This document shows, piece after piece, positions 35,843-43,983 of a stretch of DNA of 64,000 nt (position 1 is the stretch's first letter; every line of letters begins with the position of its first letter). The notes under the pieces are model-generated. The model was not told the DNA's origin. It did no database searches and worked only from the letters and a program-made list of their open reading frames with translations. Source of the DNA: Pseudomonadota bacterium (GTDB taxonomy: Bacteria; Pseudomonadota; Gammaproteobacteria; Burkholderiales; Burkholderiaceae_B); assembly GCA_023389155.1 (NCBI GenBank), contig JAEWEV010000003.1, positions 62,001-126,000 on the forward strand, read 5' to 3'. Both the position numbers and the translations under genes were made by a program.

Positions 35843-36847
35843 CTAGTTTGCTGAAATTCCCGTGTCTGAAATGATTTTCTTCCACTTTTCGGTCTCGGAT
35901 GCCAGATACGCTTTGAGTTCTTCAGGCGTACTGCCTATTTTTTCCGCACCAATCGTCCTGAATGTCGTCTTGACTTTATCTGTTTCCATTGCCTTGATCA
36001 TTGCCTTCTGCAGCGTTTGAATTACCTCTGGCGGCGTACCGGCAGGCGCGAAGGTCGCAAACCAGGGTCGTAACTCGTAATCCGGCAACCCGCTTTCGGC
36101 GATCGTAGGTACATCGGGAAGAGACGAAGAACGTTTTACCGTTGTGATACCCAGGGCTTTGAGTTTACCTGAATCGATATGGGGTTTGGATGAAGTAATA
36201 CTGTCAAACATATAGTCAACCTGCCCGCCAAGCAAATCCGATACGGCAGGGCCACTGCCTTTATACGGAACGTGCAGCATATCCAGCTTGCCCAGATAGG
36301 TAAAAAGCGCGCCGGCAAGGTGGATAGAGGTTCCGACTCCTGCAGAGGCATAGGTGTACTTGCCCGGATCGGCCTTGGCCTGGTCCATCACATCTCTGAT
36401 TGAGTTGACGTCCTTGCGGCTGGCCTGCGTCACCAGGATATTTGGCACATCTGCCAACAGGGAAATAGGTTCGAAATCCTTGATCGGATCATAGCCCAGG
36501 CGTTTGTAAAGAGATGGATTCACCGCCATACCGTTAGCGACGATCATAATGGTATAACCGTCGGGTTTGGCATTGGCCACCTGTGTCGCGCCAATATTGC
36601 CTCCGGCGCCGGGTTTGTTTTCCACGACAATGGGCTGTCCCAGATCTTTGGAGATCGTCTCACCCAGCGTACGCGCAATCACATCCATTGCCCCGCCCGG
36701 TGGGAAAGGCACGACCCAGGTAATGGGACGCTCGGGATAGGCGGCAAACGCCTGTGTATTCACGGAAAAGCTGGCAAGCATAGCTGCAGCCGATAATATG
36801 CTGATGCCGAACGAGCGACGGGTAGTTTTTTTCAAATTTATCTCCAT
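35843..36847 (-). CDS. Bug-family periplasmic receptor upstream of catC
   Basis: 334 residues from the ATG at 36847. Signal region contains an RR pair (KKTTRRSFGISILSAAAMLASFSV), possibly Tat-like, cleavage near AFA-AYPERP. Bug pattern: YPERPITWVVPFPPGGAMDVIARTLGETISKDLGQPIVVENKPGAGGNIGATQ and HVPYKGSGPAVSDLLGGQVDYMFD. First gene of the Bug-catC-pcaD unit, divergent from the LysR gene with an ATAC-N7-GTAT site between. The genetic setting suggests binding of an aromatic acid or muconate-like compound. Confidence 0.9.
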   Translation of the reverse strand: MEINLKKTTRRSFGISILSAAAMLASFSVNTQAFAAYPERPITWVVPFPPGGAMDVIARTLGETISKDLGQPIVVENKPGAGGNIGATQVANAKPDGYTIMIVANGMAVNPSLYKRLGYDPIKDFEPISLLADVPNILVTQASRKDVNSIRDVMDQAKADPGKYTYASAGVGTSIHLAGALFTYLGKLDMLHVPYKGSGPAVSDLLGGQVDYMFDSITSSKPHIDSGKLKALGITTVKRSSSLPDVPTIAESGLPDYELRPWFATFAPAGTPPEVIQTLQKAMIKAMETDKVKTTFRTIGAEKIGSTPEELKAYLASETEKWKKIISDTGISAN

Positions 36848-36966
36848 TCGATAAAAGTTTATGGGCTGCCATACGCGCCGATCTGTCGGCAAGGCACATC
36901 GTTTATCGTTTTCTTTATTATGCGTATTGTTTTTGTCTGTGTCTAAGACTATATTTGTGCCAACCG

Positions 36967-36981
36967 ATACTTATAAGGTAT
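36967..36981. promoter_or_regulatory. CatR/BenM-type LysR binding site, copy 2
   Basis: ATACTTATAAGGTAT fits ATAC-N7-GTAT exactly and ends 5 bases before the LysR start codon, in the divergent Bug/LysR promoter. The position suits autoregulation plus activation of the divergent Bug-catC-pcaD unit. Confidence 0.75.
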
Positions 36982-36986
36982 GAATA

Positions 36987-37868
36987 ATGGAGCTGAGACA
37001 GATCCGGTATTTTCAGTGTGTGGCGCGAGAGCTGAGCTTTACGAAAGCGGCTCGCTTGCTGCACATCGCGCAACCACCCCTGAGCCGGCAAATCAAAATG
37101 CTGGAAGACGAACTGGGCGTAGCGCTTTTTGAACGGCTAGGCAGAGGTATACAGCTGACGGATGCCGGTCGCTATTTTCTGGATCAGACGGAAACAATGA
37201 CACAGCGGCTGGAAGAGACAGTTAATGCAACTCGCCGTATCGGACGCAATGAGCGCACATGGTTCGGCGTGGGCTTTGTTCCTTCCACGCTCTATGGACA
37301 TATGCCGGCTGTGATACGCGAACTTCGCCAGATGAATTCCCAGGTTGAAATCGGCTTGGTAGAAATGACAACCTTGCAGCAGTTTGATGCCCTCAAGTCT
37401 GGCCGGATCGATATCGGCGTCGGACGCATCATCCTGAATGATGACGAAATTGAGCGACTTGTCCTGACTGACGAATCGCTGGTTGTCGCCTTGCCCATCT
37501 CGCATCCACTGGCAAAAAAAAACAGTCTGAGACTGCAGGATATCCTGAACGAACCGCTCATTCTGTACCCAGCCAGACCGCGACCCAGCTACGCTGATCA
37601 TGTGCTGGATTTATACAAACAAAAAGGTCTGACCCCGCAGGTCGTCCAGGAAGTCAATGAGCTGCAGACTGCAATCGGTCTGGTCACCGCCGGCATCGGC
37701 ATTTCACTGGTGCCCGATTCGGTCAGGCGCCTGCATCGTGATGACGTGATATATGTGAACCTGAAGGAACAGGGTTTCACGTCACCTATTATGCTTAGCT
37801 GGCGTAAGAACGATCAGTCTGCTTTTCTCAGGAAAGCCATCGGCCTGTTCAAGCGAACGGCAGTGTAG
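36987..37868 (+). CDS. LysR-family regulator, CatR/BenM/CatM type
   Basis: 293 residues. HTH at 1-60 (MELRQIRYFQCVARELSFTKAARLLHIAQPPLSRQIKMLEDELGVALFERLGRGIQLTDAGRYFLDQ), with the IAQPPLSRQI recognition helix common to CatR, CatM, BenM and other aromatic-pathway LysRs. Effector domain includes GFVPSTLYGHMPAVIREL and AGIGISLVPDSVR. In BenM/CatM, muconate and benzoate are coinducers. It is divergent from Bug-catC-pcaD and should control these and the distant catB/livK promoter through the two exact ATAC-N7-GTAT sites. Confidence 0.9.
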   Translation: MELRQIRYFQCVARELSFTKAARLLHIAQPPLSRQIKMLEDELGVALFERLGRGIQLTDAGRYFLDQTETMTQRLEETVNATRRIGRNERTWFGVGFVPSTLYGHMPAVIRELRQMNSQVEIGLVEMTTLQQFDALKSGRIDIGVGRIILNDDEIERLVLTDESLVVALPISHPLAKKNSLRLQDILNEPLILYPARPRPSYADHVLDLYKQKGLTPQVVQEVNELQTAIGLVTAGIGISLVPDSVRRLHRDDVIYVNLKEQGFTSPIMLSWRKNDQSAFLRKAIGLFKRTAV

Positions 37869-37875
37869 GCCAGCT

Positions 37876-38520
37876 TCAGGTCACAGAGGCGATAGTGCCA
37901 TTCGTACTGCCAGAGTATCTGAGATATCGAAGCACCAATTGTGTCGACTCCTCTGCCAGGATCCCGTCTGCCACGGGTTTGGGATCGACCAATGCTATCC
38001 GGTGCGCAATTGCTTCCAGTACAGTCTGAATAATCGTGGAGGCCACTACCAGGTCTGTGTCAGGAGCAATCACCTCCGCGTGCCGTCGCAGCACGGTTTC
38101 TATCATCCGCGTCATTGCCCGACTGACCTGCAGGGTTTTGTTTTGCACACCCAGCCTCGGCGCCAGATCATTGATCATGCGATGCAAGTCTGGCGGCAGT
38201 CTTTCTGACACCAGGTTTTCGTCAATCAGCCGACGAATCGCATCTGGAAGATCATCACAATTGTGAATCAGCAGACTTTGTTCGAAACTGGCCAGACTTT
38301 TCTGGCAGCAATAATCAATGACAGCACATACCAGCGCCGCCTTGTTAGGGAAATATTGGTACAGCGACCCAACGCTCGCCCCTGCCCTTTCGGCCACACG
38401 AATCGTAGTGAGGCGGTCATAACCCTCTTTCTGCAAAACCTGAATAGTCGCCTCGACAATCGCATCCATGGTGGCTTTCGCCCGGGCCTGGCGTGGCGTC
38501 TTCCTTGGCTTTAGGTCCAT
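37876..38520 (-). CDS. TetR/AcrR-family transcriptional regulator
   Basis: 214 residues. The HTH is at about 15-60 (AKATMDAIVEATIQVLQKEGYDRLTTIRVAERAGASVGSLYQYFPNKAALVCAVI), the classical TetR N-terminal domain with GSLYQYFPNK. The C-terminal part (DLPDAIRRLIDENLV..., LRYL) is a variable ligand domain. It is convergent with the LysR gene (7 bases apart) and faces the DinB gene. An imperfectly centred inverted repeat TGAATA-TT-TATTCA lies 45 bases before its start, a possible autoregulatory site. Confidence 0.9.
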   Translation of the reverse strand: MDLKPRKTPRQARAKATMDAIVEATIQVLQKEGYDRLTTIRVAERAGASVGSLYQYFPNKAALVCAVIDYCCQKSLASFEQSLLIHNCDDLPDAIRRLIDENLVSERLPPDLHRMINDLAPRLGVQNKTLQVSRAMTRMIETVLRRHAEVIAPDTDLVVASTIIQTVLEAIAHRIALVDPKPVADGILAEESTQLVLRYLRYSGSTNGTIASVT

Positions 38521-38565
38521 ATTTCACCTCAGTCAGAATTCGATAGAGAAAGCGAATAGACAATG

Positions 38566-38579
38566 TGAATATTTATTCA
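38566..38579. promoter_or_regulatory. Possible TetR operator
   Basis: TGAATATTTATTCA, six-base arms with a 2-base spacer, in the tetR/dinB divergent promoter. Confidence 0.45.
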
Positions 38580-38644
38580 TATTATGAACAGACATTCTAG
38601 AGCGACGGTTTGTATAACGTCAAATACTGTAACGGGAGTCTTTC

Positions 38645-39130
38645 ATGAAAATACAACCGTATTCCAATCTGATTCGCTACAAGCAATGGGCAGATCGCGG
38701 GCTTTGTGAGGTCGCCACGGCAAGCTTCGACAAGCTGGAATCACAGGACGCCACCATTCTGGTGCGCATTCTGGATCATATCCAGGTGGTAGACCGGATT
38801 TTCCAAAATCATTTGCAGGGCAAGCCCCATTCATTCCAGGCGCCTCGTTCGGAAACACTGCCCGATATCCAGACGCTATGTGACCATTTCCGTGAAACAG
38901 ATAACTGGTACGTGTCTTACGTCGACACACTGCCCGATTCGCGTCTGAATGAACCATTAACATTCTCGTTCACCAGCGGCGCAAAAGCCGACATGACTCG
39001 TGCAGAGGCCATTCTGCATATCTGCATGCATGGCACTTATCATCGAGGGAACGCCGGTATTGTTCTGCAAAAGAATGGCATAACGCCCAACGATGACAGA
39101 ATCACGGACTTTATCCAGATCGCGGCATAA
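38645..39130 (+). CDS. DinB-family protein
   Basis: 161-residue four-helix DinB/YfiT-like protein. Three metal-site His are in place: LDHIQVVDRIF (near residue 43) and HICMHGTYHRGNAG (near 124-132, HxxxH). The start MKIQPYSNLIRYKQWADRGL is typical of the subgroup. Members include bacillithiol- or other thiol-dependent transferases and uncharacterised proteins; the function here is unknown. It is divergent from tetR, so may be its target. GGGAG precedes the ATG. Confidence 0.85.
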   Translation: MKIQPYSNLIRYKQWADRGLCEVATASFDKLESQDATILVRILDHIQVVDRIFQNHLQGKPHSFQAPRSETLPDIQTLCDHFRETDNWYVSYVDTLPDSRLNEPLTFSFTSGAKADMTRAEAILHICMHGTYHRGNAGIVLQKNGITPNDDRITDFIQIAA

Positions 39131-39201
39131 CCCTTACGGCGCAAGCGTCATCGGCGCCTACCAGGTAGCTCGCCAGCATGCGATTGACCAGCCTGGCACC
39201 G

Positions 39202-39222
39202 ACCCTGCTAGGGTTGTTTATT
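39202..39222 (+). terminator. Probable terminator after the DinB gene
   Basis: ACCCT-GCT-AGGGT followed by TGTTTATTCT, 72 bases after the stop, between convergent genes. Confidence 0.5.
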
Positions 39223-39226
39223 CTAT

Positions 39227-39862
39227 TTATTCTGAATAGGCGTTGAATTCGCCCGTTTTCGGGTCGCGCACAAACAGCACGCCAGTGGCAACACCAAAAT
39301 AGGCACCGTGCAGGCTGAGCGCACCTGCCTGCACGCGTTCGCGTACCGCCGGAAACGTCATCAGATTTTCCAGGCTATATTGCACCACCGCCCATTCCAG
39401 ATCCCGGATCCAGCTTTGACGATCGTCCGCAGGAGGACCAAGACGCTCTGCAACGGGCGCAATCTGCGACATCCATTTGCCGATGAAATCCCGCTTGGAC
39501 AGCGGCGCCGCCTTGTTGGCAAATGCAGCCACCCCTCCGCAACTCGCGTGGCCAAGAACTACGATATGTTTGACCTGCAGCGCGTTGACGCCGAATTCGA
39601 TCGCGGCACTGGTACCGTGATAGGAACTCTCTACGTCTGGTTCACAGGGCGGCACCAGATTTGCAATATTGCGTACGACGAACATTTCACCAGGACCCGC
39701 ATCAAATATGGTTTCTGGTGCCACACGTGAATCACCGCAACCGATCACCATGATTTCGGGATGCTGGCCATTTTCCGCAAGTTTCTCGTAACGGACGCGC
39801 TCGCGTTCAAGCCGCCCATGAAGAAAAGAAACGTAGCCATCGGTAAGTCGTTGGGGAAACAT
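39227..39862 (-). CDS. Beta-class carbonic anhydrase
   Basis: Reversible hydration of CO2 to bicarbonate. 211 residues from ATG 39862, which has AGGA 7 bases upstream; the upstream ATG adds a tail outside the family. Zinc ligands C42 (GCGDSR), H105 and C108 (GHASCGG), and the Asp44-Arg46 dyad of the CxDxR motif are all present. Close to the type found in many betaproteobacteria; soluble, no signal peptide. Confidence 0.93.
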   Translation of the reverse strand: MFPQRLTDGYVSFLHGRLERERVRYEKLAENGQHPEIMVIGCGDSRVAPETIFDAGPGEMFVVRNIANLVPPCEPDVESSYHGTSAAIEFGVNALQVKHIVVLGHASCGGVAAFANKAAPLSKRDFIGKWMSQIAPVAERLGPPADDRQSWIRDLEWAVVQYSLENLMTFPAVRERVQAGALSLHGAYFGVATGVLFVRDPKTGEFNAYSE

Positions 39863-40041
39863 GTGAAGATCCTGCGTGCAAATTAATCGTGGCATTATTT
39901 TACGCCGATTATTTTTTCCGCTGCCAGAACTATCACAGAATACGGTGATTCAACGCCTTCGAAATAGGCTAATCCGCTAAGTATTTCCCCTGATATTTCA
40001 CCGGAAATACTCATAAATCACTGAAAAATCACAAAAAACTG

Positions 40042-40069
40042 TTGACAGCCCTGCCGTTGTCGTTATACT
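40042..40069 (+). promoter_or_regulatory. Sigma70 promoter for the riboswitch/terC transcript
   Basis: TTGACA (40042-40047), 16-base spacer, TATACT (40064-40069). Transcription would start close to 40076, just at the 5' edge of the aptamer. Confidence 0.8.
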
Positions 40070-40071
40070 GA

Positions 40072-40254
40072 CGGCATCAAGGGGAGTAGCTTTCTTTCCG
40101 CACATCGTCATTACGGTTGTCATGCAGTCAATGCAAACACCCGGTGCGCGGACAACACAATTGTGTTGCTAGCAAGACCTTGCCACCAAGGGCAAGGCAC
40201 ATCCTCTGAAAACGATGGCCTGAGTCCTTGCGGATCAGGCCGCTTTTGTTTTGT
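40072..40254 (+). promoter_or_regulatory. yybP-ykoY (Mn2+) riboswitch with expression platform
   Basis: The two conserved aptamer loops are exact: GGGGAGTAGC (40081-40090) and AGCAAGACCTT (40171-40181). The closing helix can form from GGCA/CAAGG (40073-40083) with CCTTG/TGCC (40178-40184). The 3' strand of that helix, CCTTGCC, can instead pair with GGCAAGG (40191-40197), a ready antagonist hairpin, followed by the intrinsic terminator. This RNA class senses Mn2+ and is typically found before TerC-family/Mn exporter genes, as here. Confidence 0.88.
40217..40254 (+). terminator. Riboswitch-controlled intrinsic terminator
   Basis: GGCCTGA ... TCAGGCC, extended by TCC/GGA inside, followed by GCTTTTGTTTTG. 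It lies about 110 bases before the terC start codon, so read-through must be regulated for terC expression. Confidence 0.8.
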
Positions 40255-40361
40255 CTGATGCTCCTCTGGATTCAACCGCTTGCCTCTCGGGCAGGCATGA
40301 CCTGGCAGGCGTCCCGATCCGTTCCACGACAACATTAAACCAAACGGAATCACGGTGACTT

Positions 40362-41072
40362 ATGCTTGAATTTCTACAGACACTTAGCTGGACCGCAGTT
40401 TTCCAGATCATCCTCATCGACATCCTCCTGGGCGGAGACAATGCAGTTGTCATTGCGCTAGCCTGCCGCAATCTTCCGGCAAAACAACGAATGCAAGGCA
40501 TTCTGTGGGGCACGGCGGGAGCCATCATCCTGCGTGTGGCGCTGATTGCATTTGCGCTGACCCTGCTATCCATTCCCTTTCTCAAAATCGTGGGCGCATT
40601 GTTGCTGATCTGGATCGGTATCAAATTATTGATACCTGAAGAAGATGCGCACGGCAATATTAACGGCGGAACGACGGTTTTCTCCGCATTCAAGACCATC
40701 CTCATTGCAGATTTTGTGATGAGCCTGGACAACGTTATAGCCATTGCCGGCGCAGCCCAGGGCGCAGATCCAAGTCACCAGATCGGGCTGGTCATCTTCG
40801 GCCTTGTCGTCAGTGTTCCGATTATTATCTGGGGCAGCACACTGGTGCTGAAACTGATCGACCGCTTCCCGTTGGTGGTGCTTTTCGGCGCGGCCTTGCT
40901 GGGCTGGATTGCAGGAGGCATGCTGATCACCGACATATTTATTGTTGAACGATTCGGTGAGCCGTCTACGGCATTGAAACTGACTGCAGAAGTCATCGGC
41001 GCACTGTTCATTGTCATAGTTGGACGTGCAATCGCAAAGCGTAAAAAAACGCTGGCTGTCAGTAACGCATAA
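40362..41072 (+). CDS. TerC-family membrane protein (probable Mn2+ exporter)
   Basis: 236 residues with about seven membrane segments. TerC motifs with paired acidic residues: DILLGGDNAVVIALACRNLP (about 20-39) and ADFVMSLDNVIAIAGAA (about 107-123), the positions thought to bind metal. Family members (Alx, MeeF/MeeY-like) export Mn2+ or help metalate exported proteins. The upstream yybP-ykoY riboswitch supports Mn2+-induced expression. GGTGA precedes the ATG. A terminator hairpin follows. Confidence 0.9.
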   Translation: MLEFLQTLSWTAVFQIILIDILLGGDNAVVIALACRNLPAKQRMQGILWGTAGAIILRVALIAFALTLLSIPFLKIVGALLLIWIGIKLLIPEEDAHGNINGGTTVFSAFKTILIADFVMSLDNVIAIAGAAQGADPSHQIGLVIFGLVVSVPIIIWGSTLVLKLIDRFPLVVLFGAALLGWIAGGMLITDIFIVERFGEPSTALKLTAEVIGALFIVIVGRAIAKRKKTLAVSNA

Positions 41073-41111
41073 TTGACAGGCCAATGCGGGGCGTACTTTC
41101 GGTTTTACTTA

Positions 41112-41131
41112 CCGGGGTATGCCCCGTTTTT
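41112..41131 (+). terminator. Terminator after terC
   Basis: CGGGG-TATG-CCCCG followed by TTTTT, 40 bases after the stop. Confidence 0.85.
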
Positions 41132-41197
41132 ATGGAAAGCCGCTTAGGTTGCCCCCGCTACCGCGAGCTGCTTACTTAGTCTGATTTGTGCCAGACC

Positions 41198-41740
41198 CTA
41201 CGTTGCCGACGTTGTGGGGTTGATCACCAGCAGCACTTGCGCAGAATCCGCGCCACTTCCAACGATCCGGTGCGGAATGGAAGAATCGAAATGTGCACAA
41301 TCTCCCTTACCCAGGGTTTCGCTTTTTCCTGCCACTTCCAGCAAGATAGTCCCCTCCAGTACGAACAGAATTTCCTCACCATCATGATTGGTCAGCTTGT
41401 GCTTTCCGACCGGATTGTCTCCCGGCTTCAGAACGAACGCCATCATTTTATGGGCAGGCGAGGTCCCGGCAACAATACGCGGCGCCCCTCTCACCTGATG
41501 CTCCCCCTGTGCGGCCTCGGCCCGGGTGATAACCACAGATGACTCAGCGGATTCGGATCCGAACAGCGCTTCTACCTGCACCCCCAGCGCTTTTGCCATT
41601 CTTAATGCGACGCCAATGGACGGCGTAGAAAGGCCACGCTCAACTTTTGATATGTAGCTCCGAGTCAGGTCGGTTGACTGCGCTAAATCTTCGAGCGTCA
41701 GATTGGCCTGTTTGCGCAACAGCTTAAGTTTTAATGACAT
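41198..41740 (-). CDS. XRE-family regulator with cupin domain
   Basis: 180 residues from ATG 41740. N-terminal HTH_3 (about 5-60, LRKQANLTLEDLAQSTDLTRSYISKVERGLSTPSIGVALRMAKALG) and C-terminal cupin (about 105-175, HKLTNHDGEEILFVLEGTILLEVAGKSETLGKGDCAHFDSSIPHRIVG), a ligand-sensing barrel. This type regulates catabolic or polyamine genes. It is divergent from a Bug/class II aldolase pair, and the intergenic region contains a perfect inverted repeat with additional half sites, its likely operator. Confidence 0.9.
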   Translation of the reverse strand: MSLKLKLLRKQANLTLEDLAQSTDLTRSYISKVERGLSTPSIGVALRMAKALGVQVEALFGSESAESSVVITRAEAAQGEHQVRGAPRIVAGTSPAHKMMAFVLKPGDNPVGKHKLTNHDGEEILFVLEGTILLEVAGKSETLGKGDCAHFDSSIPHRIVGSGADSAQVLLVINPTTSAT

Positions 41741-41750
41741 ATGAATTTGA

Positions 41751-41784
41751 ATGACACAAGTGTCATATGGTATATTTGTGTCAT
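41751..41784. promoter_or_regulatory. Putative operator of the XRE-cupin regulator
   Basis: ATGACACAAGTGTCAT (41751-41766) is a perfect inverted repeat with 7-base arms; another half site GTGTCAT follows at 41778-41784 and a TGACAT precedes at 41734. It lies between the divergent regulator and Bug genes. Confidence 0.65.
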
Positions 41785-41843
41785 AATAAATAGAAATTAT
41801 CAGATAAATCAAAAACCAGACAGTCTATACTGGAGGAGCCATT

Positions 41844-42839
41844 ATGCCGTTTTTTCACAACTTGCGTACGTTTTGCAAAACAGGCCTTGCATCGTGTTTG
41901 TTGATTTCAGCCAGCATATTACCTGTATCCGCCGCACACGCCGCATACCCTGACAAACCAGTGCGACTTATCGTGCCGTTTGGCGCGGGCGGGATTACAG
42001 ACGTGGTAGCTCGACTCATCGGTGAAAAACTGGGAGACGAGCTGAACCAGACAGTTGTCATCGAGAACAGGCCCGGGGCGGGAGGCACGATTGCCGCGCA
42101 AACAGTCGCACGAGCCAAACCCGACGGATATACTTTGCTACTGGGCACGGTGGGTACCCAGGTCGTCAATAGCATGCTCTACAGCAAACTCAATTATGAT
42201 CCGACCGCATTTACCCCAGTGTCGCTAGTCAGCAATTCGCCTTACGTGCTCGCCATATCCAACATACCGGAAGTGAATACCTTGCAGCAATTGATTGATT
42301 ACGCGAGGAAAAACCCTGGAAAATTGAACTACGGCTCGGCGGGCAACGGCAGTTCCCCACATTTGGGTATGGAACTGTTGAGTCAGGAAATCAAAGCCAA
42401 GTTTACACATGTGCCGTTCAAAAGTGGCATTGAAGCGATTAATGCCGCCATAGGCGAGCAGGTTCAGATCGTACTGGACGCCATTACAGTGATTGAACCA
42501 CAAGCGAAGGCCGGGAAACTGAAACTGCTTGCCGTTGCAGACGAAGAACGCAACAGCGTAATACCATCTCTGCAGACCGGCAAAGAACAGGGATTATCGG
42601 GATTCGTCGTGGGATCCTGGAACGCCATTGTCGGTCCGGCTAACATGTCTTCCGATACGGCTTCCATACTTTCAGATGCAATCGGAAAAGTGCTAAGTCG
42701 CAAAGAAGTCATGAGTCGATTGAATGAACTGGGCATCGAGCCGTTACCTGTGGGAGTCGAAAATTACAATTCTCATGTTCAGGCGGAAACCGCAAAATGG
42801 AAAAAAATCATTGACGCATCCGGAACCAGGCTGGATTAA
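41844..42839 (+). CDS. Bug-family periplasmic receptor
   Basis: 331 residues. Signal peptide ending near SAAHA-AYPDKP; Bug pattern YPDKPVRLIVPFGAGGITDVVARLIGEKLGDELNQTVVIENRPGAGGTIAAQTVARAKPDGYTLLLG and HVPFKSGIEAINAAIGEQVQIVLD. The second beta-alpha-beta hallmark reads HVPFKSGIEA where others have HVPYKGSGPA, a divergent ligand loop. First gene of a two-gene unit with the class II aldolase 73 bases downstream; divergent from the XRE-cupin regulator. GGAGG precedes the ATG. Confidence 0.9.
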   Translation: MPFFHNLRTFCKTGLASCLLISASILPVSAAHAAYPDKPVRLIVPFGAGGITDVVARLIGEKLGDELNQTVVIENRPGAGGTIAAQTVARAKPDGYTLLLGTVGTQVVNSMLYSKLNYDPTAFTPVSLVSNSPYVLAISNIPEVNTLQQLIDYARKNPGKLNYGSAGNGSSPHLGMELLSQEIKAKFTHVPFKSGIEAINAAIGEQVQIVLDAITVIEPQAKAGKLKLLAVADEERNSVIPSLQTGKEQGLSGFVVGSWNAIVGPANMSSDTASILSDAIGKVLSRKEVMSRLNELGIEPLPVGVENYNSHVQAETAKWKKIIDASGTRLD

Positions 42840-42912
42840 CAGCGTTCACGTCATGACTGGGATAACGGCAAATCAGCTGTCATCAACAGATTAGCAGTAT
42901 AAGGAGTCACGC

Positions 42913-43716
42913 ATGCAACAAAACAACAGCTTTGAGCTGGATAAACAGACATTAATCGAGAAAGCCGGTGCGCAGATGGATAACACGCTGGCTGATACCA
43001 CCTACACGGATCGCCAGAAGCTGGCGCTGACTTGCAGGATACTATTTGATAATGGGCACGATTCGGGGCTCGCCGGTCAGATCACGGCACGGACTGATCG
43101 GGAAGGGAGCTACTATACTCAGCGTCTCGGCCTGGGTTTTGATGAAATTACAGAAAATAATTTACTTGTTGTAGATGAACATTTGAACGTGCTTGAGGGA
43201 GACGGGATGGCGAATCCCGCGAACCGCTTTCATTCCTGGGTATATCGGGCTCGACCCGATGTGAACTGCATTGTTCACACGCACGCGCGCTATACCGCTG
43301 CATTAAGCATGCTGGAAACGCCACTGGCTGTCTCTCATATGGATAATTGCATTCTTTATGGTGATGTTGCATTTGTCGAAAAGTGGCCAGGCGTTCCCGT
43401 GGGCAACGAAGAAGGCGAACTGATCTCTTCTGCCCTTGGCGACAAACGTGCGTTAATGCTCTCGCACCATGGACTGTTGATCGCCGCATCAACAATAGAG
43501 GAAGCATGTCTGCTGGGAATTGCGTTCGAGCGTGCAGCTCATATGCATTTACTGGCTGCAGCAGCTGGGCAGATCAAGCCGATAGACGAGCAGCTTGGCA
43601 AAGAGGCGCATGACTGGATATTAAGGCCAAAACGGAACGCAATTGCCTTTGACTATTATGCGCGACGCAGTCTGCGTGATCCCAGAAATAGCGATTGCCT
43701 TGCAGCAACAGATTGA
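42913..43716 (+). CDS. Class II aldolase/adducin-family protein
   Basis: 267 residues. Zn-site His H122-T-H124 (IVHTHARY) and the downstream HHG (185-187) are present, together with the family landmarks SGLAGQIT, GDGMANPANRFHSWVYRARPDVN and WPGVPV. Members are metal-dependent aldolases, decarboxylases or epimerases acting on hydroxy/oxo carbonyl compounds. It is closely similar to the gene at 53.1 kb (shared GLAGQI, GLGFDE, GDGMANPA.RFH.WVY.ARPDVN) and more distant from that at 50.1 kb. AAGGAG lies before the ATG. Substrate unknown. Confidence 0.88.
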   Translation: MQQNNSFELDKQTLIEKAGAQMDNTLADTTYTDRQKLALTCRILFDNGHDSGLAGQITARTDREGSYYTQRLGLGFDEITENNLLVVDEHLNVLEGDGMANPANRFHSWVYRARPDVNCIVHTHARYTAALSMLETPLAVSHMDNCILYGDVAFVEKWPGVPVGNEEGELISSALGDKRALMLSHHGLLIAASTIEEACLLGIAFERAAHMHLLAAAAGQIKPIDEQLGKEAHDWILRPKRNAIAFDYYARRSLRDPRNSDCLAATD

Positions 43717-43732
43717 GCAAGAGGTTTTAACC

Positions 43733-43750
43733 GGCCTGGAGCAACAGGCC
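43733..43750 (+). terminator. Hairpin after the class II aldolase gene
   Basis: GGCCTG-GAGCAA-CAGGCC, 17 bases after the stop, followed by a C/T-rich tail rather than a clean T-run. Confidence 0.45.
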
Positions 43751-43983
43751 CCCTCCCCTTATCTATCCCGAGTGCCTCAAGAGCCACGGAGTGGGTAGCC
43801 CGTCAGATGTGATATTTCAAATGCATTGCTGAACCGGCATTCTGTTTCTCGCTTTCCCGCACTGCTGGAAAGCGAAGCACTTCTGTGAACGACGATTAGG
43901 TCCCCTTCCTTCCTGTCGCACATCAAGAGGCATCGTGTGGCAGGTGCGGTATGGCAGCTTTACGCACCCTGCCGACGCAGAAA

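Noticed and set aside
40120..40353. Minus-strand open frame upstream of terC
   Set aside because: It lies across the riboswitch and terminator; the conserved RNA loops explain the sequence better.
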